Of a DNA stretch of 64,000 nucleotides, positions 27,601 through 33,012 are shown in pieces. The notes below the pieces were generated by a model. It worked only from the letters and a program-made list of their open reading frames with translations. It did not search any database and was not told the origin of the DNA. This DNA is from Effrenium voratum (Eukaryota > Sar > Dinophyceae > Suessiales > Symbiodiniaceae), in assembly GCA_963377175.1 (NCBI GenBank), contig CAUJNA010001724.1, forward strand, positions 175,001 through 239,000. The letters are read 5' to 3'. A program made the position numbers and the translations under genes. Each line of letters starts with the position of its first letter. Within the stretch, counting starts at the first letter, position 1.

Positions 27601-28795
27601 TGTGTCTTTTTCTTCCTGGTGCTCAGTAGGGGTGGGAGTGAGCCTGTGGGTTCTGTTAAAGGAAGCTACAAGGTGTGGTTTATAGCGGTCGTTCCCTCAT
27701 TCCCTGCTGGGCACCAGCATGCTGTTTGGGGACCCTGAGGAAAGCTGGTTTTCCTTTAAGCCAAACAACAGAGGTTTCCCGAAAAGAAGACACGCCCATG
27801 TTATACTTATGCCTGTTGGTTTCATATGGGGATCTATCCCAGACTTCAGCAAGTGGAGGTTTCCGGTTTGCTCAGACGCTTTTTGGCGGAGTTGGTGCGC
27901 TTTCAGAGGTCGTGTCTTTTCTTTGGCTTCCCAAACAACAGGTGTCGGCCTTTCTTGAGCTTACTGCTTCAGGTAATTCACTGTTCTTGGCAAGTTTGTT
28001 TGATTTGTTGTTTGGTTCTGTTCATTTTACTTGGTGGCTCCCAGCCATCCCCTTGGCTTCTTAGCTTTTTAGTGTTTAATGGTAGTTTTCATTTAACCCA
28101 CTAAGAGTTATTCACTTTTAGTGGGGGATCTGAGGGCAGACCAGGAAAAAGGCGCCCAACTCCCACCCCAAACTAACCCTGACAACATACTCCTGCACCC
28201 GACCCCTCAGACTTATCCTTCGCCAACCTTACCCTGGCCCAACCCACCAGTCCCTTCAAATCCAAGACCCTCTTTGAGTTTTTCCAAGCTCAAGCCCAAG
28301 CCCAAGCCAACTTTAGACCCTCAAGCCAACCTGGCTGTGGGTCAAAACCAATGGTACCATTTTGGGGTAGGTGAATTCACCACCCAATTTAGAACCTACT
28401 TTAGTGGGGATTGGGATGTTCACTGGGGGTATGAAATTCGGATTTTGACCCATGGCCACCTTATCCACCTACGCACACCCTCAACACCTTACTATCCCCG
28501 CCCCCTTAAAAATGGAATTTGGGGAGGGTGGAGACCCTGGAATTCCATTAGTTCCATTTTCCCTAGGAAGACTAATGGAATCGGGAAAAGGACCGGGTCC
28601 CTACCCCCTCCCGTTTTGGGGATACCCCAACCCACCAGTGCGCTACCCTCACAGGAGACGGCCCCCGAGGAGCCCTCCGTGGGCGTGCACGCGCTGGACC
28701 GGCATTGGGCGCCTTGGGACTCGGCGACTCGGGCTGAGTTGCGCGGGATCTTCTCGGCTTTCGCCGAATTCCATGGAGCTCATGGGGCCCGATAA
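2417..28795 (+). CDS. DUF5672 domain protein (glycosyltransferase-like), split over eight recognised exons
   Basis: Recognised exons are 2417-2575, 3701-3823, 4569-4691, 5457-5519, 20940-21053, 26605-26652, 27476-27577 and 28655-28795. All begin and end in phase 0, giving 290 codons plus an unseen start. In order the protein shows QRQDFV and [72 protein letters not shown] and SVGVHAL. These are the landmark blocks of the DUF5672 family (QTDS, YDYx[24 protein letters not shown]). The family is thought to be glycosyltransferase-like, but the activity here is not shown. The start and the first conserved block are missing, so the model is incomplete at the 5' end. The fourth-to-fifth exon intron contains a whole MTHFS gene. 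The alternative is two broken halves of separate copies, which matching phase and complementary domain content argue against. Confidence 0.82.
2650..2780 (+). mobile_element. MITE-E copy (TGGGTCAAAA-type inverted-repeat element)
   Basis: Matches the copies at 28331 and 61290 through the shared core GGTAAGTGAATTCACCACCC and the closing TTGATGGCCA. The 5' terminus is degenerate (GTGTGGTTGTCAAGACC). Confidence 0.65.
2880..3003 (+). mobile_element. MITE-J copy (TTGCCCAGTGGG inverted-repeat element)
   Basis: Opens GTTGCCCAGTGGGTGGC and closes GGCCACTCGGCATCTGAG, an imperfect inverted pair. The same arrangement with an internal AAAGCCAACCAACC stretch recurs at 57882-57993. Confidence 0.6.
3557..3660 (+). 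mobile_element. MITE-E copy
   Basis: Begins ATGGCTGTGGGTCAAAA and ends ATTGACCCATACTG, with an internal CTGGTAAGTGG. A diverged sister lies just downstream at 3863. Confidence 0.6.
3701..3823 (+). CDS. DUF5672 exon b
   Basis: 123 nt and 41 codons between GGGAG|GAGGCG and TGCAAG|GTGTCC (GT donor). It encodes [14 protein letters not shown] and [11 protein letters not shown], which fits the family's N-terminal half (an F-H-G...N..FV-like segment followed by a beta strand). Codon third positions are GC-rich, unlike the flanking introns. Confidence 0.75.
3863..3934 (+). mobile_element. Diverged MITE-E copy
   Basis: Opens ATGGCAGTGGGTCAAA and closes TTTTGATCCACACCCA, sharing the internal GCGGTCCGATTCCTGGTGG with the copy at 3557. 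Confidence 0.45.
4052..4133 (+). mobile_element. MITE-I copy (GATGGGTTCC...GGTGTCC family)
   Basis: AATAGATGGGTTCCACTGG and a closing CTACCTATGG match the better-preserved copies at 55866 and 56257. Confidence 0.5.
4364..4434 (+). mobile_element. MITE-A 5' fragment
   Basis: CTAGGTCCCCAGTCGTGCCC followed by TTGGGAGGGTTCCCC and CTAAAATAGACTAC, then the 3' half is missing. Confidence 0.65.
4569..4691 (+). CDS. DUF5672 exon c
   Basis: 123 nt and 41 codons after CTCCAG| and before CCGAAG|GCGGGC (GC donor). The stretch [15 protein letters not shown] matches the family block around Y-x-x-L-x...FW. It is preceded by a SAFFKQSM segment. Phase 0 at both ends agrees with its neighbours. Confidence 0.8.
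5204..5328 (+). mobile_element. MITE-A copy with CCAC target duplication
   Basis: Termini CTACGTCCCCCAGTG and CTACTGGAGGACCAAG are inverted versions of each other. The flanking 4 bp are CCAC on both sides (5200-5203 and 5329-5332). The core has GGTTCCGAACCCTAC and AAAATAGACTACAG. Confidence 0.8.
5333..5430 (+). mobile_element. MITE-B 3' part abutting MITE-A
   Basis: ACTGAACGGAGAC, GGGTTATCTCTCACC, AGGCTTACGATCCACTTGCC and TGACGCACCGAATC are all MITE-B blocks. The left half is missing and the element begins directly after the MITE-A terminus. Confidence 0.6.
5457..5519 (+). CDS. DUF5672 exon d (QTD block)
   Basis: 63 nt and 21 codons between CTCCAG|GTGCTG and CAATTG|GTGAGA (GT donor). The [11 protein letters not shown] sequence is the hallmark LIFQTDS-type strand of DUF5672. 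The following exon in domain order (20940) is 15.4 kb away with a whole gene in between. Confidence 0.82.
5985..6104 (+). mobile_element. MITE-H copy (CAACGGATCTTTRGAC element)
   Basis: AACGGATCTTTGGCC, TTAACTTTTTGGATG and a closing TGCAGCAACCAAG match copies at 30466, 58241 and 62700. Confidence 0.55.
6336..6617 (-). other. Unassigned minus-strand open frame
   Basis: An open frame containing [16 protein letters not shown] has coding-like composition but crosses a run of ten T on the plus strand (lysine codons). There is no recognised domain and no clear splice ends. It may be a retroposed fragment or chance. Confidence 0.2.
6637..6680. repeat. TA/GT microsatellite
   Basis: TATATATATATATAC followed by ATGTGTGTGTGTGT. 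Confidence 0.85.
6908..7233 (+). mobile_element. Rearranged MITE-A pieces
   Basis: A 5' end (GGTCCCCCAGTAGTAGCCC) at 6908, a short inverted terminus pair (GGTCCTCCTCTCTACAGG...GGACCTAG) at 7111-7141 and a core/3' segment (AGTATAGACTACAG, CTAACCTCTCTACTGG) to 7233. This looks like one MITE-A copy interrupted by another insertion. Confidence 0.5.
7283..7342 (+). CDS. MTHFS: MTHFS exon 1
   Basis: ATG plus 19 codons ([16 protein letters not shown]..), ending TGGAAG|GTGAAA, a GT donor. It aligns with the family's N-terminal helix carrying the substrate/ATP-contacting Lys and Arg region. Confidence 0.88.
7283..19827 (+). CDS. MTHFS: 5-formyltetrahydrofolate cyclo-ligase (5,10-methenyl-THF synthetase), complete ten-exon gene
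   Basis: The enzyme uses ATP to convert 5-formyl-THF to 5,10-methenyl-THF. Exons are 7283-7342, 8781-8834, 9944-10000, 12114-12180, 12746-12801, 13086-13139, 14931-15036, 16363-16411, 17483-17570 and 19765-19827. They join in phase to about 217 codons, against about 200 for animal enzymes. The N-terminal [24 protein letters not shown] and [14 protein letters not shown] segments, the middle KSVYCPRV and [16 protein letters not shown], the strand [13 protein letters not shown], the nucleotide-site loop [31 protein letters not shown] and the acidic tail align end to end with the family. The loop has Gln and Met where many members have Arg and Lys or Gly (GRGKGYYD). Intron 1 has a GT donor and introns 2-9 all have GC donors. 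It lies wholly inside a DUF5672 intron on the same strand. The start is the ATG of MAAPSIS, and no upstream in-frame ATG fits the family. Confidence 0.93.
7599..7893 (+). mobile_element. MITE-D fragments in MTHFS intron 1
   Basis: Two copies of the MITE-D terminus (TTTTGTCCATCCACAGTA near 7674 and TTTCGTCCATCCACAGTA near 7870), each preceded by GTGGTGCAGG. Left ends were not identified. Confidence 0.45.
8781..8834 (+). CDS. MTHFS: MTHFS exon 2
   Basis: 54 nt after CGAGAG| and before AGCGAG|GCGCGC (GC donor). It encodes [17 protein letters not shown], matching the family's second helix with its invariant ...S after R-Q. Spacing to the RIG strand is identical to the animal enzyme. Confidence 0.88.
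9102..9160 (+). mobile_element. MITE-B left-terminus fragment
   Basis: CAGGTGAGTGGTGATCGTAA followed by GCCTGGTGAAATGAACCCA, the left arm of MITE-B, without a right arm. Confidence 0.5.
9605..9700 (+). mobile_element. MITE-C copy, left end worn (GCTTCCATTTGC family)
   Basis: Core GTCGGTTTAAGCGGAATCTG and TCACTATTG, closing CAGGGACTTCAGCAAATGGA, as in the intact copy at 60118. Confidence 0.6.
9944..10000 (+). CDS. MTHFS: MTHFS exon 3
   Basis: 57 nt between GGGAG|GCCGTG and ATCGGC|GCGCCT (GC donor). It encodes [18 protein letters not shown], the helix leading into the first strand of the core. Confidence 0.86.
10020..10138. repeat. T-rich and GT microsatellite in MTHFS intron 3
   Basis: Alternating runs of T, TTTTG and (GT)7-8. 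Confidence 0.85.
11896..12022 (+). mobile_element. MITE-H copy, rearranged
   Basis: AAATCAAGTTGGGTTTTCCAC, CTTTTTGCAGGGGGGTCTCG, GCAACCAAG and then GACTTTAACTTTTTGCCAAC. The same blocks occur in a different order at 62800-63012. Confidence 0.5.
12114..12180 (+). CDS. MTHFS: MTHFS exon 4
   Basis: 67 nt between TTCGAG|GTCTTC and TGCAAG|GCAGCG (GC donor). It encodes [20 protein letters not shown], the F-L-x-M...E-x-x-T-x-x-I block of the family. Confidence 0.9.
12229..12350 (+). mobile_element. MITE-C copy in MTHFS intron 4
   Basis: ACTTCCATTTGCTGAAATG, then GTTGGTTTTGAAGGGAATCT, and a closing GGGAGTTAAGCAAATTG. The right arm is degenerate. Confidence 0.65.
12746..12801 (+). CDS. MTHFS: MTHFS exon 5
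   Basis: 56 nt after GGCAAG| (phase 1 in) and before TTCGAG|GCACGT (GC donor). It encodes [18 protein letters not shown], the family's second strand ending at the Pro-Arg of the substrate pocket. Confidence 0.88.
13086..13139 (+). CDS. MTHFS: MTHFS exon 6
   Basis: 54 nt between CTGCAG|GTGAGG and ATCCCG|GCCGCT (GC donor). It encodes [18 protein letters not shown]. The W-x-I-P ending is characteristic of the family. Confidence 0.9.
13222..13358 (+). mobile_element. MITE-B copy in MTHFS intron 6
   Basis: Left arm TACTAAAAGGGGCGATCGGG and TTAGTAAGTG. Right arm AACCACTTACTGAGTACCC and GCCCCTTTAAGTA. The arms are inverted repeats over about 45 bp, with an internal AACCATGGCAAGTGGGTTAA. Confidence 0.75.
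14163..14277 (+). mobile_element. MITE-A copy with ACAT target duplication
   Basis: CTAGATCCCCCAGTG...CCACTGGAGGACCTAG, flanked by ACAT at 14159-14162 and 14278-14281. Lies in MTHFS intron 6. Confidence 0.85.
14931..15036 (+). CDS. MTHFS: MTHFS exon 7
   Basis: 106 nt after GGCTAG|GAGCCC and before GCATGG|GCCCCT (GC donor, phase 1). It encodes [15 protein letters not shown] and CGQGMG, the core strand and first half of the nucleotide-binding G-x-G-x-G-(F/Y)-Y-D loop. Confidence 0.93.
15250..15357 (+). mobile_element. MITE-A copy lacking its left terminus
   Basis: CTCACCGTTTCTTTTTTCGG, GGGAGGGTTCCGAACCC and CTACTGGAGGACCTAG. Directly followed by a MITE-B fragment. Confidence 0.7.
15358..15406 (+). 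mobile_element. MITE-B left-arm fragment abutting MITE-A
   Basis: CGACTTAAAGGGGCGGGCGA followed by AAGCGGGTAGTAAGCGTG. The MITE-A and MITE-B junction also occurs at 5328, 36816 and 53421. Confidence 0.55.
15617..15670. repeat. (GA)n microsatellite
   Basis: About 54 bp of GA repeats with a single interruption, in MTHFS intron 7. Confidence 0.95.
16028..16080. repeat. CA/TA microsatellite
   Basis: CACACACACACATATATATA and a further TATATATA run. Confidence 0.9.
16363..16411 (+). CDS. MTHFS: MTHFS exon 8
   Basis: 49 nt after CTTCAG| and before GCAAG|GCCATG (GC donor). It completes the loop as GFYDRYL and continues QRAKRHADA. Phase 1 in, phase 2 out. Confidence 0.93.
16816..16964 (+). mobile_element. 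MITE-B copy, both arms, in MTHFS intron 8
   Basis: CTTCAAGGGGCAGGGTACTT and AGTAAGTGGTCAG at the left. TTACAATCACCACTTATCTG and GGCTGCCCCTTGCAG at the right. Internal CTGAACGGAGACTGAAC and ACCATGGCTTTGGTGGGTTA. Confidence 0.78.
17271..17332 (-). mobile_element. MITE-E fragment, reverse orientation
   Basis: GTGGTGAATTCACCTACCAA through GGATCCCAAAACGG to CAACCACAGCCAT, the reverse complement of the copy at 2650. Confidence 0.6.
17333..17443 (+). mobile_element. MITE-D copy (CTGTGGATGGACGAAATCC) with TA flanks
   Basis: Left CTGTGGATGGACGAAATCC, right GGTGCATCGTCCACCCGCAG, with TA on both sides. Internal GATGCTTCTGTAAATGCC is shared with 61886. It ends about 40 bp before MTHFS exon 9. Confidence 0.72.
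17483..17570 (+). CDS. MTHFS: MTHFS exon 9
   Basis: 88 nt after GCGGAG| and before GACGCC|GCGCCT (GC donor). It encodes [19 protein letters not shown] and [10 protein letters not shown], matching the A-L-A-F...Q...V-P-x-x-x-x-D-x-x-x-D block. Confidence 0.92.
17776..17883 (+). mobile_element. MITE-E copy in MTHFS intron 9
   Basis: GATGTGGGTATGGGTCAAAA at the left and TATTTTTGACCCACAGCC at the right. Confidence 0.6.
18989..19124 (+). mobile_element. MITE-G copy (GGAATTGGGGGAGGG element)
   Basis: CCGCCCCCTTTGAAATGG, GGAATTGGGGGAGGGGGGTG and ACCCCTGGAATTCCATTTAT, closing CGGGTCCCTACCCCCTCC. Matches 28496, 53898 and the split copy around 43069-52329. Confidence 0.75.
19449..19519 (+). mobile_element. 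Short MITE-C derivative
   Basis: CTTCCATTTGCTGAAAGG and GGACTTAAGCAAATGGAAG with most of the core deleted. Confidence 0.6.
19765..19827 (+). CDS. MTHFS: MTHFS exon 10 with stop
   Basis: 63 nt after AAGCGAG|GTCATC to TGA. It encodes [20 protein letters not shown]. The D-x-V-(L/I)-(Y/F)-x-D lead-in matches the family C-terminus, followed by an acidic tail. Confidence 0.88.
   Translation, partial: VIFPDCEEFSEELKAEEPAA
20153..20186 (+). mobile_element. MITE-D terminus
   Basis: CACTACTGTGGATGGACGAA followed by ATCCATTTCGCACTTC. The partner arm was not found. Confidence 0.4.
20778..20909 (+). mobile_element. MITE-F copy, both arms (TAATGTTGACCC)
   Basis: Left TAATGTTGACCCAGGATTC and right GAATCCGGGGTTGACATTA are inverted. 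Inner arms TATTGGGGGGTGTTCCC and GGGGACACCCCCCTATTAAT form a second palindrome. It ends 30 bp before DUF5672 exon e. Confidence 0.78.
20940..21053 (+). CDS. DUF5672 exon e (GAPW / NGGFSLR blocks)
   Basis: 114 nt and 38 codons between GCTCAG|GATCGA and AAGCAG|GCGAGC (GC donor). [17 protein letters not shown] and [12 protein letters not shown] are the two most diagnostic DUF5672 motifs. Phase 0 at both ends. Confidence 0.9.
21096..21208 (+). mobile_element. MITE-A copy with CCAA target duplication
   Basis: CTAGGGACCCCAGTATAG...CACTGGAGGACCTAG, flanked by CCAA at 21092-21095 and 21209-21212. Lies in the satellite-bearing DUF5672 intron. Confidence 0.85.
21614..22075. repeat. About 42-bp tandem satellite
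   Basis: Roughly eleven diverged units built on TTTCGTGGCAGGCGCAGCAC, TTTCGCAAGGTCAAGT and ACAGA. Open frames across it are a consequence of the unit length (a multiple of three), not evidence of a protein. Confidence 0.9.
22080..22345. repeat. About 58-bp satellite shared with the 50.6-51.1-kb array
   Basis: Four to five units of TTTCGCAGCTGGGGCTCGAA, AATCGCAACTTTTAAGTACG and AAAGTAGTACGCGAAGT. The reverse complement resembles the array at 50585-51105. Confidence 0.85.
22348..25460. repeat. 3.1-kb GATA/GA microsatellite with higher-order structure
   Basis: Continuous GATA, GAGA and AAGA units. Longer landmarks recur irregularly: GATGCGCGGGAGATAGATGG near 23308, 24088 and 24836, ACAGTAGAGAGACAGAT near 24026, 24388 and 24648, and CACGAGAGATAGAGAGATAG near 22800, 23769, 24426 and 24687. 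This points to segmental duplication within the array. Confidence 0.97.
25461..25640. repeat. Purine-rich tail of the microsatellite
   Basis: AAGA, AAGG and GAAGAAG-rich sequence grading out of the GATA array. Confidence 0.8.
26403..26572 (+). mobile_element. MITE-B copy with a nested MITE-F fragment
   Basis: Left arm GTCAGGTAAGTGGTGATCGT and right arm CTTACGATCACCACTTA are inverted over about 26 bp. About 35 bp resembling MITE-F (TTAACCCCCATATTAATCAA to GGGGTTCAACAG) interrupts the right arm before it resumes at TACCTGACGCCCCGAATCGA. Confidence 0.7.
26605..26652 (+). CDS. DUF5672 exon f
   Basis: 48 nt and 16 codons ([16 protein letters not shown]) between CGGCAG|GCGATG and CCAGAG|GCCCGC (GC donor). 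It continues SLRDKQ into the family's R-x-x-x-M-L helix and the Pro-rich turn before E-D-V-Y-F. Confidence 0.82.
27476..27577 (+). CDS. DUF5672 exon g (DVYFC / FSVE blocks)
   Basis: 102 nt and 34 codons after CTGAG|GATGTC and before CCAAAG|GCTTTG (GC donor; an earlier CTCAG|GAGAGA end is possible). DVYFCSYL and [11 protein letters not shown] are family landmarks. Confidence 0.86.
28331..28457 (+). mobile_element. MITE-E copy
   Basis: CTGGCTGTGGGTCAAAACC...ATTTTGACCCATGGCCA, with TTGGGGTAGGTGAATTCACC inside. Nearly identical to 61290. Confidence 0.78.
28496..28613 (+). mobile_element. MITE-G copy
   Basis: CCCCGCCCCCTTAAAAATGG, GGAATTCCATTAG, TTCCATTTTCCCTAGGAAG and ACCGGGTCCCTACCCCCTCC. Confidence 0.75.
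28655..28795 (+). CDS. DUF5672 exon h with stop
   Basis: After CTCACAG|GAGACG, 46 codons to TAA ([19 protein letters not shown] ... [13 protein letters not shown]). SVGVHAL matches the family's P-x-G-x-H block, followed by the C-terminal L-x-x-I-F helix. The reading could instead splice out before the stop, so the exact C-terminus is uncertain. Confidence 0.8.
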   Translation, partial: ETAPEEPSVGVHALDRHWAPWDSATRAELRGIFSAFAEFHGAHGAR

Positions 28796-28831
28796 TATCT
28801 ATATATATCTATATGTGTGTGTATGGCAGTG

Positions 28832-28943
28832 ATTTTTTGAGGGGTCTGTAACAGAGCCGCGGCGGACATTCGTTACAGACCTCGTTACAGATCTCTGTAA
28901 CAAGATTCGTGGCGCGTCGCGCGTTACAGACCCTCAAAAAAAC
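28832..28943. mobile_element. Palindromic inverted-repeat element in a TA/CA tract
   Basis: TTTTTTGAGGGGTCTGTAAC at the left and GTTACAGACCCTCAAAAAA at the right, with further inner pairs (CGTTACAGACC / TCTGTAAC). Flanked by TATATA and CACACA repeats on both sides. Confidence 0.8.
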
Positions 28944-28964
28944 ACAGCACATGTCTGCATATAG

Positions 28965-29085
28965 ACACACACACACACGTATATATATATATATATACAG
29001 GATATACATAAATACGTGTATATGTATATATATGTATATATATGTACATATTATACACATATACATACATGCATATATACATACA
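28965..29085. repeat. CA/TA microsatellite
   Basis: CACACACACACG followed by a long imperfect (TA)n/TATGTA tract. Confidence 0.9.
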
Positions 29086-29252
29086 TATGTTCTGTAAACA
29101 CATGTACGTATGCATCTACTCATCTTGTTTAGGAGTAAACACTAAAGCCCAAGTATTCGAAGTTTACTCCTAGATTCAAGTTTGGAGATAAACTTACTGA
29201 AGGTGTAGTCTCGATTTAAGGGCTGAACGTTTGGTAATTTGTTGGGCTCTTA

Positions 29253-29335
29253 TCCTGTTGACCCCAGATGAGTAGACCGGTCCTTAGGGTGGTGTTCCCT
29301 CCAAAAGTGACGAATCCCCATCAACCAGAGGTTGC
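29253..29335 (+). mobile_element. MITE-F fragment
   Basis: TGTTGACCCCAGATGAGTAG and GTGGTGTTCCCTCCAAAAGT match MITE-F at 20778 and 61787. Confidence 0.5.
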
Positions 29336-29624
29336 TCTATCTAGTATCTAGGTTCAGCAATAGCTTTCGGAGGTGGACTTTGGCGCGAGCCAGATATGAT
29401 GTATCCTTTAGGCCTGGCCTACTCAGAAGTACAATGTGAGCAAAGAGACAAGTTACAATTAGAATGGAGTATTGCTAGGTTTGTAAACCATACTTGCTCG
29501 TGATAGGAATCACTCATTGGCATGTAAAAAGGCCCCTACATCACTTCCTGGATCTACGGGAGCTAGTCGCCCTTTCAGTGCATTGATTTCAAGCTGAACT
29601 GGCCCGGTTTGGACCGCGGAGGAA

Positions 29625-29772
29625 TTGGACCCCACAGAAAATGGGTTTGTTTGTTTTTTTTCCCCCGAATTTTGCGCACGAGCCCCAGTTGCCACCCAAA
29701 ACGGGGAAATCCTGCGTGCCGGGCCTGAGGAAGTGTGTCTGGTTTCTTCTGTGGAACCGTCCAAGAAGGGGT
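29625..29772 (+). CDS. Candidate exon, unassigned
   Basis: Open frame reading ARAPVATQNGEILRAGPEEV and CLVSSVEPSKK, with coding-like composition and a possible end at CCAAGAAG|GGGTCC. No domain was recognised. The minus strand is also open, so strand is uncertain. Confidence 0.3.
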
Positions 29773-30465
29773 CCACCATTTTGAAAACCCCACCCCCCCG
29801 GCCACTTTTGTTGGAAATGGTTAGCTTCCTTCACTGCTCTTGGCCAGTTGTTTATTTTGTTTGTTCCGTTCATGTTAGCTAGCTTCCTTTTGTTTGTTTA
29901 TTCTGTTCATGCTAAGTAGGGGTTTGCAAACAACAAAGTTGTTCGCTACCAGGCCAGTTTGTTTTTTGGTTTCAGGTTGCCACTCACGTTTCGCCACTTC
30001 TTGGTGGACATCAGTTCCGCATGCTGGGTTTTTGTCCGAACACGCTGGACTTTTTGCAACGCAACGGAGTCAACGAGCATGGAACAGATGGTGCCCTTTG
30101 ATGAGTTGGGCCACTTTTTTTTGCAAAAAAAGCCCGACTCGTGACGGGCCCATTTCCAATGAAGAACCAGGGGTCACAGAAAAGGGCCCATGCTCCGACA
30201 GAGCATGCTGGACAAATTCCTGGGATGAATGAAGCTGACGTATTTTTTTCCGATAAGCCACCTACTTTCTTAACCGAGTCCAGTTCTTCCCTTGAAGTTG
30301 CCCCTCAGAAGTAGAAGCCTTTTTTTTTGCGAAACGTGGTCAGATTTTCAGGTAAGCCTCATTTGTTGGTCGGTGGGCACTGGGGGTTTGAACCCTGAAT
30401 CGCAAAGCGGAGGGTTAAAGGGACATATCTTTCCCGCAAGCCAGCCATCAAACCACCAGTTGTAC

Positions 30466-30584
30466 TTGACTGCTATTGGGCAACGGATCTTTAGACTTTA
30501 ATTTTTTGGTTGAGGTCAAGGCGTTTTCCACTGAACCCCAAAAAAGTGAAGAACTTTTTGCAGGGGGTCAACAGCAACCAAGTT
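30466..30584 (+). mobile_element. MITE-H copy
   Basis: TTGACTGCTATTGGGCAACG, GATCTTTAGACTTTAATTTT and TTTTGCAGGGGGTCAACAGC before AACCAAG. Confidence 0.65.
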
Positions 30585-31214
30585 TAGGGAAGCTGACATT
30601 TGGGCGTTTCTGACAAGGGACCCCAAGTGCTTGGTGTCTTTTTGGTTTCCCTTCTATTGGCCGCAAAGACTAGGAATGGGCCCAGCCTGGTCAGTGACAG
30701 AATTCCATGTATTTTGGTTCCAAGGGAACTTGGCTAGTTTCCCCAGAGCAACGCCTGGGTTTAAAGTTCCCAAATTTTCCCCCTCCCTCCCCCCCTTTAA
30801 TGGAAAACACCTGACCTTAAACGGCAGGCAGATGCGTTCGAGGCATTATGCCACTTGCCTGGAAGTTGGGGGGGCGCCGGCCGGGCAAAATTTGAGGAGG
30901 CTTTTGTGGTGGTTTGGACTTGGATTTGGACCCTGGCTTTTGTAGGGATGAGATGGGTTCCCGAAACGGTTTCCCCTGTAGGTTTTGGTGGATGTTTTGT
31001 AGGGGTTCGTGGGGTGCGCCCGTCCAGCAAGCCACCAAAAATGTCATTTTCGTGCCCGCTTCCCAGGCCTGGGTGCCCAGTGAGATGGGTCCCGCTGTGG
31101 GTTTTGGTGGTTTGGCTTTGGATTTGGACCCTGGCTATTTTGTAGGGGGCTCATGGGAAACCCATGCAAACCACGAATGAGATGGGTTCCTCTGTAGGTG
31201 TTGGTGGATGTTCG

Positions 31215-31320
31215 GTTTGGCAACAGTGGTCCAATGGAAGAGGCGAAGACCCGGAAAAGGCCGGCGAGCTCACCTATGTAACATACATTGTAGATCCTCT
31301 ATCTGGGGATACGTTTCGTA
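31215..31320 (+). CDS. Candidate exon, unassigned
   Basis: Frame with WSNGRGEDPEKAGELTYVTY and IVDPLSGDTFRTSKK, possibly two pieces joined at GAAAAG|GCCGGC. Composition is coding-like and no family was recognised. It may belong with the exon at 31582. Confidence 0.4.
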
Positions 31321-31581
31321 CTTCTAAAAAATTAACTTTGGGAATTTGCGGACCATTTGGTGACAGTTCGGATATGTAAATTCAACTTTCAGGTTTGGCG
31401 TTGACGATTGTTCCACGATTCGACGATTGGGGTGCTGATTTGCAGCCGCTCTGGGGTGAAAACGCGAATCTTCGGAGCTATGTATCACCGTTGCCTGATC
31501 TGTCAGCATGTTGCCTTCCATTTGCTTAAAAACATGTGTGATGTCCAGATTTGTAGGTTTCTAGCTGTTTCTGAGTTTCAG

Positions 31582-31695
31582 TCCTTTGCCGGCACCAACA
31601 CGGCCATGACCTTTCCCAAAACCGGCAAGCCTCCCGAATCCCATCGCCGGCGCATGGAAAGCCAGATCCTCTACGGGCCTTTCTGGCGGACCTGA
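31582..31695 (+). CDS. Candidate terminal exon, unassigned
   Basis: After TTTCAG|, 37 codons and TGA: SFAGTNTAMTFPKTGKPPES, then HRRRMESQILYGPFWRT. A pyrimidine-rich acceptor and clean end support a real last exon. It could be an extended C-terminus of the DUF5672 gene or a separate gene. Confidence 0.5.
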   Translation, partial: SFAGTNTAMTFPKTGKPPESHRRRMESQILYGPFWRT

Positions 31696-31739
31696 AAAGG
31701 TAGAGAGCCCCATGTTCAAAATCTTGTTCGACCCCTTTT

Positions 31740-31862
31740 CTTGCTGGTGCGATAGGTAGGGAATGAGAAATGGACTGAACCTAGGGATTCCCGAATAAAG
31801 GAAACCACCAGTTGGATGGTTTAGTAGGGTGATTCCTTCATTCCCTACCGAGCATCAGCAAG
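31740..31862. mobile_element. Inverted-repeat element (CTTGCTGGTGC)
   Basis: CTTGCTGGTGCGATAGGTAG with GGAATGA at the left and TCATTCCCTACCGAGCATCA with GCAAG at the right. A partial relative lies near 27695-27725. Confidence 0.75.
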
Positions 31863-32136
31863 TTTTGGATGGCGTTGCAAAAGAAACCACGCAACACTCC
31901 TAGCTATTCCTATTCAGTGCTTTGGATATCTTTTCCGATCATGCAAGCGGACAGAACCGCCCTGCTTTTTTACAAGAGGAAGGCTGTCTTTCCAAACCTT
32001 GCAAACCTTTCATGATTGTTGGAAAACCGTCAGCTTGAATTCGCTTCTGTGAGAAGTTTGATCAGGGGGCACTCCAGATCATTTCCCGCGGGTTGCCCTC
32101 CTGCAGATTGAATTTCAATAGGGAAAACAACAACCA

Positions 32137-32191
32137 CTAGGTCCCCAGTAGTGCTCTTTTGGGAGGGCTCCCCTACTAAAATAGACTACAG

Positions 32192-32248
<57 letters not shown>

Positions 32249-32290
32249 AGGTTGGTACCCTTATTCTAAGCTCTCTACTGGAGGACCTAG
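32137..32290 (+). mobile_element. MITE-A copy with poly-A expansion and ACCA target duplication
   Basis: CTAGGTCCCCAGTAGTGC...CTACTGGAGGACCTAG with ACCA on both sides (32133-32136 and 32291-32294). The short A-run after GACTACAG seen in other copies is expanded to more than 50 A. Confidence 0.9.
32192..32247. repeat. Poly-A tract inside MITE-A
   Basis: Uninterrupted run of about 56 A on the plus strand. Confidence 0.97.
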
Positions 32291-32299
32291 ACCATATCT

Positions 32300-33012
32300 T
32301 TTGGAAGCCCCGGGCCGCTTCAAAACGGCGCCCCACTTCCCACGGCCAGCCCCGGGTGGAAGCTCGCGCTTGCCTCGACGCGAGGCCCAGGCTTGATCCA
32401 GCCCCTGGGCTGAAGTTATTGGCCGATCTGCTTGGTCCTACGGCCCGGGTTCAATCACTTCCTCACGTCCGGGAACGGACCAACCGTCACCTTTTTTCGG
32501 GTGGTTTCAATCACTTCCTGACGTCCGGAAACGGACCAAAACGAGCGTCACTTCGTTTGGGGGTTTTGGCCGCCATTTTAGCGGTGAATCCAACGTGTGG
32601 TGACTTTTTTGGGGCAAATCCGCTCAGGAAGCGAGCGCGAGCTTAGCACCCAGTTGTTGGCCCTGTTGGCAAGCCCCATCCTTGGTGCTAAATAGCCAAG
32701 AGGTTTTGAACAGCATTGACTTTCCCACAAGGTTGTTTTTTCAATTCTCCTAGGGCCCCTAAGACGCACTAGTTGGTAGGTGTTTTTTCATTGTACTCGG
32801 CTGACCGGCAACAGTTAGGGCCAGGGGTCTTGTTTCTCTGTTTGTTACATCGTGAGTCCGGTGACCAAGCAGCATCCAAACAAGCGAAACAGCTTTGTTT
32901 GCTCTTTCCGTTAAATTGGGCTGTTCACTGGAGGGTTCATCCCTAATCACAGCCCCGGAAAGTGAGCAGCTTGAGGGGGGTTCGGAATTGCTTTCTTTGG
33001 GGTGATGTCCCT
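32300..33012. other. Stretch with no assigned gene
   Basis: Contains an open frame EAPGRFKTAPHFPRPAPGG near 32300-32395 that may be an exon, and a duplicated CACTTCCTGACGTCCGG motif at 32454-32530. Nothing else was recognised. Confidence 0.35.
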
